64,000 bases of DNA. Origin: Odontesthes bonariensis (Eukaryota > Chordata > Actinopteri > Atheriniformes > Atherinopsidae). The position numbers and the translations under genes are program-made. Within the stretch, counting starts at the first letter, position 1. Every line of letters starts with the position of its first letter. The notes under the pieces are model-generated. The model searched no databases and was not told the DNA's origin. It saw nothing but the letters and a program-made list of their open reading frames with translations. Shown here in pieces: positions 1 through 11,200 of this stretch. The DNA is taken from the NCBI RefSeq assembly GCF_027942865.1, contig NC_134527.1, positions 2,588,976-2,652,975 on the forward strand, given 5' to 3'.

Positions 1-354
1 TCCTGTTTGTTTAAAGGTTCATGTCTAAGATCATATCATTGTAATAAACAGCTCATATATCTATATATATATGTTATAATCACAGATTGTGTCGTATGCT
101 TTCTTTACGTAATGTCTGTCCAACCAAACGAGAACTTCACGAAAGTAGCGAGATATGAGACTGAATATTAATTGAATATTAATTTAACACCAGGATCGTA
201 AGATTTCGAACAGTTTTCCGACCTGACTGTGACTTAAAATTAAGTCAAAACCTAGGTTGGTGGTGCCCCTGAATTCGAGGTAAGGTTTATTTGAGACTGT
301 AAGAACATCTCATAAATCCTTATATTTAATAGGTATATAAATACCCGGTAACGC

Positions 355-396
355 TACATACAGCTTCATGTCAAAAGAGGCGAACTGTCCCTTTAA
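355..396. mobile_element. AGGGACAG-family MITE right-end fragment
   Basis: ACATACAGCTTCATGTCAAA followed by AGAGGCGAACTGTCCCTTTAA is the last 40 bp of the family. Confidence 0.7.
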
Positions 397-1365
397 AGCA
401 CATTACTGTAGGTGAGAGCATCCAGTCACACTTGCAAACACACAGACTTCCACACACCGCACTGATGAAACATGTTTGATTGACCTTTTTATTCTCAAAT
501 ATTTAAAAATTTCCCCTTTTTAGATACAATCTCAGTGCAGGTCAGACGTTAAACTGGCCCAGATTGATTAAAACATTCACTGAAGAAGACAAAGTCATGT
601 CCAAGGGGTTTCTGCCATGTTTTTACTTCCTGTTTAGTTTTTAGTTTTACCAGTTTTTAAGTTTATCTCATGTCTTGGTTTTTAGTTCCTGTTTAGTTCT
701 TCATGCTTTAGTTTTCTGTCATGTCTTCAGTTTTCAAGCTCATGTTTAGTTTTTAGTTTTGCCATGTTTTAGTTTTCCCTCATGCCTTAGTTTTCCAGTC
801 CAGGTCCGGTATTTAGTTTGGCCATGTTTTCCCCATAGTTTCTGTTGCTCTGCCATCACCTGTAGTTTTCCCCTCAGCTGCACTCACTCAGTATTTGGTT
901 TCCAGGTTTCCTCATTGTGTTTGCCAGATTCTACCCGTCAACATCCCTCATGCCACGACCCCACGTCAAAGTTTAGTGTTTTTTCCATGTTACGTCAAGT
1001 CTTTTGTTTTACAAGTTTATTCATTTAACAAAGGGACAACATATATTACTAGCATTTAAAACAAAATGCAAAATATACAAGATTGTAGCCATAAGGCTAA
1101 TTTCCATCTTTAGTCCCTTGACTGGTTTAATGTTCCTTAAAAAAGAAATAAAAAACAAGTATTGCTCACTCATTTTAAAGTAAATAAGTTTTGTTTGTGT
1201 CGAGTAGTTATTCCACAGTTTAGGTTTAGCCTTTTTGTTTGAACTTTCGTTTTTGTGAAATAAAAGCCTGTTTGCTTTTTACATCTCTGAGTCCGTGTCC
1301 CCCCCCCCCCCCCCCCAAACCTGACAGACAAAGCCAAAGTTATATCGTAATTCCTCTATTCGATA

Positions 1366-1530
1366 TAAATGTAAATATAAATGTACTTTATTCATACATA
1401 CAGCCCTTTAAAGACAATCCTTTCGGTGTACCAAAGTGCTTCACAGCAGGTAATAAATAGAGAGAAGAACAATAAAAAGAACAGTGAAAGCAATAAAATA
1501 CAATCAAAATCGAATAAGATAAAATCGGCT
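1366..1530 (-). mobile_element. LINE-type 3' tail fragment (CTTTGGTACACC family)
   Basis: GTACCAAAGTGCTTCACAGC followed by AATAAATA...GAACAGTGAAAGCAATAAA is the reverse complement of tails at 41400-41582 and 41838-42033. Lies in the 3' flank of the kelch gene. Confidence 0.65.
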
Positions 1531-1623
1531 GTATGAAGCCTGGGCTTCTGCCACCCCATCGTTTCGCTGTTTAAGCTTTTAAAGGCTGACGTTAAGTATC
1601 TGAGCCTCTGGGACTCATGCGGT

Positions 1624-2215
1624 TCACATTCCTTTGAACTGCTGCATGATGGACAGAAGATGCTCGCTGCGTTTCTGGATGCTGCTCTGCTCCTCCTTCA
1701 GTCTCTGCTGGTCCTGCTGCAGCTCCTCCTGAGGACAAACCATCCAACACACACACATATCATCACACCTTATCGCAGGGTAAAAGCTGCCCGCAGAGGG
1801 CAGGACCGGCATCAGGTGTTACTGACTCTGAGTCTGCTGAGCTCCCTCCTTTCTCGGTCGTTCTCCTCGGCCCTCGCTCGGAGCCACGCCTCGTTCTGAG
1901 AGCGGTGCCGGTCCAGCATCTCCTGCACTTCCTGACACACACGGGATTCACGGGCTATTATGTTAGCATCATATAAAAGATGAGAAGATATGTGTAATAA
2001 TATGTTAAAATTAGGTTGAAAGTTAAAAACTATGCCAATGTATGTAAGACGCATCCATATAAATTGTAATTTTTGAATGGGGGTGGGAGCAAATAAGTAT
2101 GTTTACTTCATCTCACTCCCTTTAGAGCGAGTATTGATTTCTGTTACCTTTGTTCTAGATGAATATGTAAATTCATATGTATTATGGAAATGTATTTATT
2201 TTGTAATCCGCCAGA

Positions 2216-2247
<32 letters not shown>

Positions 2248-5200
2248 ATAAGCTCGAAATAAACACTCAATCAATCAAACACAGATGTGGCACCGGTCAG
2301 ATGTTTGGACACGTTTCCTCCTTTGAACTGATGTGAACGTGTGCTCATGCATGTTTATTCCAAGTTTTCCCAAAGCAGTGTGAAATACATGCTTATTAGA
2401 TTCAATAATGATGAGGTTTGGATCATAAATTAGAGATTATATCAGAACGGACTGACTCAAACACCATTAAATATAATAAATGATAAAAAATATATAAAAA
2501 TATAAGTTTGATACAGATTAGATTAGGTTTAAAGTCCTTTAGATTAAATTACATCCAATTTAAAAGCTATCAAAATTAGATTTGCAGGTTTAGAAGATCC
2601 TTTTCCCTGAAAGACTTGTCACTTACTGGGCCAATCATTTGTTCGTCCCTTCATTGATGGATAAGGTATTTGATATTTGGTCCAGAAAGGGGGCTGTCTT
2701 ATTGTCTGACCTCTATGTTGATGGTATTTTCATCTCATGGGAGAAGCTAACTCAGAAATATAACATTCCCAGGTCACAATTTTTATAAATACTTGCAGCT
2801 TAGAAACTTGTGTAGATTAAACTTTCACCAAATGGAGACATTTTTAAATCCAGGTTAAAAACGTTTCTTTTCTCATGTGTCTATGCATGAAATCTGCACG
2901 ATATCTTTGAACTTATCTGCTTGTTTTTAATAATTGTAATAATTTTATTTCTTTCTCTTTATATTCTTTTATGTATTTATAATGCTTCTTCCACTCCCTG
3001 CTGCAATGCTTTTATTTTATATAAAGCACTTTGGACTGTTTGTGCATGAAATGTGCTACAAATAAATTTTGTGTATAATTAAAGACATCATGTATTTTTT
3101 GTCGATTAGTTTAAATTTGATTACATTGAATTGGAAAAAAAGTAGACTTTCTGTGAAAGTATATCAGAGCAAATGGTTTAAATTATTTGTGTCTTTAGTT
3201 GAATCAGATGAGCTCAGGCGACATGATGGATTAAGACAGAAGGAAACCTGTTGCTGCTTTTGTCTGTGAGCTTCATGAGCTTCTCTCTCTTTTTGCAGAG
3301 CCACTCCCGCTTTGGACAGCTCCGACTTCTCTCTGGAAAAAGGAAACATTCAGCAGTAAAAACACGTGTCGAGCAGTTAAGATTTAATTTAATTAAGATC
3401 TTAAGTTAAACTTAATCGGCTCTTTGCTGAAGTTGCATCGACACAAGATGAGGTGTAAGCACAGGAAAAAATCAAAGTCTTACCAAGTATATTTGTCTCA
3501 TTTCTCGTCAAAATATCTCATTACACTTAATATCAGACACAACTGCCTAACAAGCACCATTTCAGCCAGATATAGGGACTTGTTTTAATACAATACATCT
3601 GGAATATCTTGTTAAATGAAAAAGTCTTGAAAACAAATTGTTTTGAGTCACATATCACATGAAACAAGCTTTTTTTTTTTTACATTTGAAGAGGTTTTTA
3701 ATCAAATTTCAAGATCACTTTTATCTCAAAAGTCCTAAATATCACATTTTATTTCAAGAAATCTTGACAAGCCGATTTTCACTAGTTCCATTGGCAGATT
3801 TTTTTGCTTATTTCAAGCAATAACGTCTTTTATTTGTTGGTTTTTTTTAACTTATTTTTGGAGGGGCATTTTTTCCAGTGAGGATCCAAAATAAACCAAA
3901 GAAAGGTAAATACAACTCATACCGATCGAGTTTCTGGAACTCCTGGTCCAACAGAGTGAAGGCTGCCTGGATCTTCTTCATGGCCTCATCTCGTACTGCA
4001 CTGAAGTCTCTGTGGACAAACACCTGCAGCAGGAAATGCAAGAATGCATTCTAACTGAAGCCAAAGCCCCTGATGGGGCCTTTCCCACCATCTTCAACGA
4101 TGACCTCAGCATGCAGTCTGAGGCTAATGCAACACGTTTGTGTCACCTGTGCGTGAGCTGCGGTGTTTCCCAGCTGCCTGGACGGAGCCGACTCACTCAG
4201 CTCGTAGCGAACATTGGGCACTTTAGTGGGAGTGAAGCTGTTAACAGTCATAGCCAGAAGGAAACCGAGGTTTTAAAACTGAGAGATGAGACTCAAACAG
4301 AGCGTGACAAGAGGCTGAAACTGCACACACACACACACACATATATATATCCATGTATATATGAAGAGAAACGGGTGTTTTCAGAAGCTTCTGACCTGTG
4401 GCTGACACCCTGAAGACCAAACTCTGACAGAATCTCCTTCATCACTGTGGGGGATGGGGAAAAAAAAGGGGCTTTTTTCATATTGAATTGCACTGTAGAT
4501 TTAATCCTGTGAGGATTTTTATCATATAAAAAATATAAAAAATGGACATTGCATGTATGATATCCATAAAGACGTTTATTCAGGTGACTTTGGTTCAGTT
4601 TATCTCAACTCATTTATTCTCCGTGCACTTTACACAGAAAGTAGGGCTGGGCGAGTTAACGAGTTAATTTAATATTTAATGCAGATAAATATTTTAGCGC
4701 GCATTAACGCAGGTTTTTTTATTTATTTAAAAAAATTTTTTAATTCTTTTTAAATTTAAAATTTTTTAATTTGAAAAAAAGAAACAATTTTAATATTAAT
4801 TTTTTGGGGCTTTTTTGCCTTTAATGGATAGGAAAGTAAAGAGAGACAGGAAGCAGGGGCAGAGAGAGGGGGAACGACACGCAGCACAGGGCCGTCCGAT
4901 GCGGGACTCGAACCGGGACTCGATGCCTGCTCAACCCACTACAACCACACTTGTTTTATCATTTATTTTATTATTGTAAAAGTCTGCTGCTCACAGGCTT
5001 TTATTTTGTAAAAGTCTGTTGCTCACAGGCTTTTATTTTGTAAAAGTCTGCTGCTGTCTGCTGTGGAACAGGAAAAGAAAGTAATCGGCGGATCCACCAA
5101 ACATGGAGAAGGGTACGGAACTTTTACTCGGCCATTTTCATGTTAAAGTTCTTCCAGACGGCGGAGTCGACAGAACCAAAGTCATCTGTAAACACTGCCA

Positions 5201-8200
5201 AGTTGAATTGTCTTCTCAGCGTAGTAGTTCCAGTCTAAAATATCACTTAAAGGCAAAACACACAACTGATAGCAGCAAGTCATTCAAGGAAACAGACAGT
5301 GGAGCGAGGCTTCTACATAAAAACTACAGAAAGATGCTGATGTTAAAAGTGTGTTTGCACAACAAATGTTATGGCACTTTCATTCATATGGCAGCACATT
5401 TAAAATAAAGCTAAATGCTAAAAGCTATACGCTACTTTTGAATTCATTTTTGGATTTTGCGTACAAATGCGATTAATCGTGATTAATCAGGGAAATCATG
5501 TGATTAATTAGATTAAATATGTTAATAGTTGCCCAGCCATAACAGAAAGTAAACCAGTTCAACCTAATTTAATTAAATATTCAATCCAAATATTGTCCGG
5601 CTCAGTTTTGATTCGGATTTGAAAATGTTGCATTGCTCAGAAAGCAATAGATTTAGCACCACTAATGCTCCAAAAAGGATAATAAATGTGTATCTTTTAA
5701 GAGTTTAGGACAGCAGGATGTACCCGGTTGTCTCTCAGAGGGGTTTATGAGCTTCATCACTTTCAGATCATTGAAGTCTTGCTCTTCATTTCTGCCTCCA
5801 AACACATACAGCTGTGAGACAAACAAACAGAGTTAGATTTCACATTTGGCAGTAATCTAAATGAATCGTTTGGTACTGAATACTCAGTGGGCCGCTGACA
5901 TGGCTGTGCAGGATGAAGGCCGTGTGGCCATGGCGACGGGCCGGAGGAATGCCGACGTACAGAGGAACCTTCCACTTCATCTTGGCTGGGAAGACACAGA
6001 GTGAACTCAGCTCACTTCTCTCTGTTTCTGCAGAACGATGAACACATCTGCAGCTTTTCACTCACCGATGCTGAGTTTGTGGATTTCATTGGATGATGTC
6101 ACTGTGCCGTCCTCATTTCTGCTTCTGCCACCAAACAGATAAATGTCCTGTGAGGAATTTAAAATGGACACAAAAACACTTGTTAGATATTGTTTTTTTG
6201 TTTTTTTTTGTTATAGTTCTGTTGATTTTAATTTAACGAAATGTTTAGTTAAATTGTGTTTTTAGGCTTGAGTACACAAAATGAAAGTTGAAAGAATTAC
6301 AGACGAGCTGCATAAAACTGAATAAATAATTAATGCCTTCTGCTTTCAGATGATCAAAATTAGTTTGGAAAACTATGGAAGTTTTTCTGTGCCATCAGAG
6401 TTTGAATACAAATTTCTAATATTGAATTTTTTCAGCATCAAAATCTGAGTTTTGAATTTGAAAAACAAACAGTGTAAAAAAACATAAATTTCTAAAAACA
6501 AAAATCAGTGGAAAAAAAAATTCAACATCAAAAAATTCAGTGGAAAAAAAATTAAATGGATGTTGAGTCTGGTTCTTTTTCCATTGAATTTTTTTCCACA
6601 GATTTTTTTTAAGTTGAATTTGTTTTAAGTTGAATTTTTTTCAACAGAATTTTTTTAAGTTGAATTTTTTTAAGTTGAATTTTTTTAAGTTGAATTTTTT
6701 TCCACTGAATTTTTTTAAAGTGAATTTTTTTTAGATGTTTAATTTTTTCCACTGGATTTTTTTAAGTTGAATTTTTTTCCATTGCATTTTTTTAAGTTTA
6801 AATTTTTTACACTGATTTTTGTTTTTAGAAATTGATTTTTTTTTAAACTGTTGGTTTTTCAAATTCATAACTCAGATTTTGATGCTGTAAAAATTCAATA
6901 TTAGAAATTCGTATTCAAACACTGATGGCACAGAAAAATTTCCATAGACAACAGAAGAAATAATGGAAAGTTCTGCTTGATCAACCCCCCCCCCCCATCA
7001 TCAACTAAAGACAGGTTGCATGTGTCAGTGGCGTATTGTAAGTCTTTGTGTTGGCGCCCTCTTGTGGTTTATGTAATTATAGCAAGAAAAAGCAGGAAGT
7101 GAGAAGAATTTAAAGAAGTTGACACAGAACATCCATCCTGCCATTTTCTATTCTCGCTTAATCCAGTTTGGGTTCACGAGGGGGGGGAGGCTGAACCGGG
7201 ACTGGACAGGTCATACACTGGATGGGTCGCCAGTCCATCACAGGGCCAATTTAGAGTCGCCAATCAACCCAACATGCATGTTTTTGAACGACGGGAGGAA
7301 GCCAGAATACCCGGAGAGAACCCACACTGGAAAAAGACAAAGTCTTACCAAGTATATTTGTCTCATTTCTAGTCAAAATATCTAATTAATAATATAAGAC
7401 ACAACTGCCTAACAAGCACAATTTCAGCCAGATATAGGGACTTGTTTTAATACAATACATCTGGAATATCTTGTTAAATGAAAAAGTCTTGAAAACAAAT
7501 TGTTTTGAGTCACATATCATATGAAACAAAGCTTTTTTTTTTACATTTGAAGAGGTTTTTAAGCTAATTTCAAGATCACTTTTATCTCAAAAGTCCCAAA
7601 TATCACATCTTATTTCAAGAAATCTTGACAAGCTGATTTTCACTAGTTCAATTGGCAGATTTTTTTGATTATTTCAAGCAAAAACGTCTTTTATTTGTTG
7701 TTTTCTTTAATTATTTTTGGAGGGGCATTTTTTGCAGTGCACGTACTCATCAACAGAAACTTAGACTCTAAGACTCGTCTCAGAGTCATGTCCACTGATG
7801 CAGAACACTTTACTCATTAACTATTTTAGTGGGCCGTGTGTGTTAAAACACAACTTGAAGTGTATATTTTGACATGGTAACCGTGACACTTCAGGTCCTG
7901 TTTTTAACCCAAACCGTCATTTTTCCCCAAATCTAATCCAGCTGCTTCTAATAATAATAACACAGTAAAATAAATCCTTTTCTGTACGATTCTGCAGATG
8001 AATTATTGTAACAATCCGTGTATTACAAGTTGATTTTCTTTGAGGGAGCGTGAGAGCACCTTATCGTGGTGTGCAGTCAGCGTTTGTCCGCTGCAGGCCG
8101 CAGGCGATTCTCCTTTCACCTCCCACTTCTGCCACAGCAGATCCTCTAAAAAACATCAGTGAAAGGGGTCAGAGCTCAGAGTTTTCTGCATTTTTGTTGT

Positions 8201-11200
8201 TTTTTTTAAATCTGGAGTCGAAGCTGATGTGAAATGTTTCGGATAGTCAATGTTTCATCATAATTTATTATTTATAGGGCTGGGCGAGTTAACTCGTTAT
8301 TATCGTGTTAACTCGTTTATCGTTTAACGCCGATAAATATTTTATCGCGCATTAACGCAGGTTTTATTTATTTATAAAAAAATTAATTTATTTTTTAATT
8401 AAAAAAAATATTTAAAAAATTACATTTTGGCAGAGAGCGGGGGAACAACATGCAGCACAGGACCATCCGATGCAGAACTCGAACCGGGGTCACCAATTAA
8501 CTGGGGCTGGGCGAGTTAACTCGTTAATTATTTAAAGTCGATAAATATTTTATCACGCAGTAACGCAGGTTTAATTATTTATTTATTATTGTAAAAGTCT
8601 GTTGCTCACAGGCTTTTATTTTGTAAAAGTCTGTTGCTCACAGGCTTTTATTTTGTAAAAGTCTGCTGCTCACAGGCTTTTATCTTGTAAAAGTCTGCTG
8701 CTCACAGGCTTTTATTTTGTAAAAGTCTGCTGCTGTCTGCTGTGGAACAGGAAAAGAAAGTAATCGGCGGATCCACCAAACATGGAGAAGGGTACGTAAC
8801 TTTTACTCGGCCATTTTCATGTTAAAGTTCTTCCAGACGGCGGAGTCGACAGAACCAAAGTCATCTGTAAACACTGCCAAGTTGAATTGTCTTCTCAGCG
8901 TAGTAGTTCCAGTCTAAAATATCACTTAAAGCTGCAGTCTGCAGGATTTGTTGTTGTCACACATAAAGTCCTACTTTTTGGCATTTTAAGAGTTTACATG
9001 ATCTATCAGAACGCTTGAAGTTGAAAACGGTGACCTCCATATTCGCAAAATGCAAGAAATGCTTATTTTTTAACCGAAAAATAAAAAGTTATTCAACTTC
9101 CTGTCCCGCCCCATCAAAACACATGAGAACTCGTGCACGTCTACGTGCACGCCAGATGCGCGTACACGACTCCTCATTCATCAACTCACCTGTCATTTGC
9201 GACCATGGAAGACACAGTAAGTAGACTAGCCCGTAATGAAGTTCAATAGTCTAGATAAATAAGCGTGGGGACGAGCCTACCTTGTATCGCGCGTGCACAA
9301 TCGATGATTGACAGGCAGCAGAGCCCAGCTCGTAACCTGATTGGTTACCTTTTACCGGTCCGGTCTGCAATTTTGTAAACAAACCTGCTGGCTTTGGAGG
9401 GACCTAGCGGGACATATAGGGGACCTAGAGAACTCATTTTTTTTTGTATTGGGGTATTTAATGTACTACTTTCAGAATCCCCGGACAGTTCCAGGCATTA
9501 TGCTTGAAAAAAAGTTGCAGACTGCAGCTTTAAAGGCAAAACGCACAACTGATAGCAGCAAGTCATTCAAGGAAACAGACAGTGGAGCGAGGCTTCTACA
9601 TAAAAACTACAGAAAGATGCTGATGTTAAAAGTGTGTTTGCACAACAAATGTTATGGCACTTTCATTCATATGGCAGCACATTTAAAATAAAGCTAAATG
9701 CTAAAAGCTATACACTACTTTTGGATTCATTTTTGGATTCTGCGTACAAATGCGATTAATCGTGATTAATCAGGGAAATCATGTGATTAATTAGATTAAA
9801 CATTTTAATCGTTGCCCAGCCCTAATTATTTAAAATACATTTAATTTTAAGTTATATATCTTATATAACTTCAACAGGTGTAAATCTGAGCAGGTGTGGG
9901 GTTAGTGGAAGCTCAAAGCTCATGTTCAAAGAAAGCTTTGATATCTGCTGAAACTAAATTTTCTGCATCTTGACAGGTTTGTTAAATGTTTTCACACTAA
10001 ATAACTTAACTATACTCACTTTATTTAGTTATTATGTTTCACTGTTTGCAGGATAAATAAATCAGCGTTTACCTGTATTAAGAACGTAGAGGTCTTTGCA
10101 AAAGTCTCCTCCTGCTCCGTAACCTCCAAACATGAACACCTGATCACCAGCCGGAGCAAAATCCTGACCCCACCTTTACAACAGAAACGGAGAAATGCTA
10201 AACTGTCCCCTTCCAATCCAAATTATCTTAACAATACCCGACTGAAGTCAGATTACTGAGTCAGAATAAATGTGTCTCACAGGGCAGGAGGCAGCGATCC
10301 ACTTGTCTTCACCGGAGTCCAGGTGAGAGACACTGAAAAAAAAGCAAAAGACAACGTCAACATCCAAAACATCGGCTGTGTTCGAAACCGCATACTGCTC
10401 CCACTACTCCTACTAACTTTCTGAGTTAGTATGCGAGTTTGAGTAAGCGAGAAGTTCCCGGATGCATACTAGATTCTCCGAAATGTTGGGTATGCATCAT
10501 GAGGTTACTACTCATACTCAAACTACCCAAGATGCAACGTACGTGACGTCGCCGATCGTCATTTCCTGTCAAAACGGCAGTTTCAAGCTAGCTACAACGA
10601 GGGTAGGTTCACTTCCTGTTTTCAAAACAAAAGCACCAATTGTATGGTAATGGCTTTCCCTATGATAAAAGGCAACGGGTATTTTATTTTGTGAAAATAA
10701 CAGGAAGTGCGTTGCTCACTGCGACTAGCTTTAGTAGCGCCAAATTTGTGGGAACAAAATTGTAAACAGCCGGTATTTTGTCAGGTTTTCAACACGTTGG
10801 GGATCTAAACGACTACTTTCTCGCCTGAAAATGTTTCAAATGTTGCTAAAGTTTACAGAGTTTAGAGCTTAAAGGGATATGCCACCCCCAGGCCAAATTA
10901 AGTGTATCCCCGCATTCCCGAGCAAATGACTGTGTAAATCTACACCGAAGGCTTGGTTTGCTCATGTCGGTTTGGGAACTAGTTTCCAGTGCGGAAAACA
11001 CAGCCGAAGCACACTCCCCGCTACATCTTTGGGAATCCCCACCCCCACTTTCCTCAAACAAACCAGCGTGAAGCAGCCAGTAATTAGAAGGTAAATCAAG
11101 TAAATTAATTCACGTTGGGCGAAATATTTCGATTGGCGACGCTGGCGACGCTAGCATGTATGTATTACGCGCAACCAAGCAGTGGTCAGTGCTGTGAGAT

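Larger units (their letters stand above)
1..1623. other. 3' flank of the kelch gene
   Basis: AT-rich sequence with a MITE end (355-396), a T-rich block with repeated TTAGTTTT/CATGT words (about 600-1020), a 17-base C run and a LINE tail (1366-1530). The kelch 3' UTR must start here (below 1624 on the minus strand) but I cannot fix its poly(A) site. Confidence 0.5.
4642..5541 (+). mobile_element. hAT non-autonomous element with BED-finger ORF, copy 1
   Basis: Termini TAGGGCTGGGC and GCCCAGCCATA are inverted and flanked by a perfect 8-bp duplication ACAGAAAG (4634-4641 and 5542-5549), diagnostic of hAT. Subterminal AT-rich blocks contain GAGTTAAC and ATTAATCGTGATTAATC motifs. About three 30-bp units (TTTTGTAAAAGTCTGYTGCT and following) precede the ORF at 5103-5408. 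A tRNA-derived SINE is nested at 4800-4945. In intron 12 of the kelch gene. Confidence 0.92.

Noticed and set aside
598-1326. Possible LTR with TG...CA ends (TGTCCAAGG to CCTGACA)
   Set aside because: There is a late AATAAA-like signal, but the flanking pentamers (AGTCA and GACAA) do not match and no second copy is present in the window.
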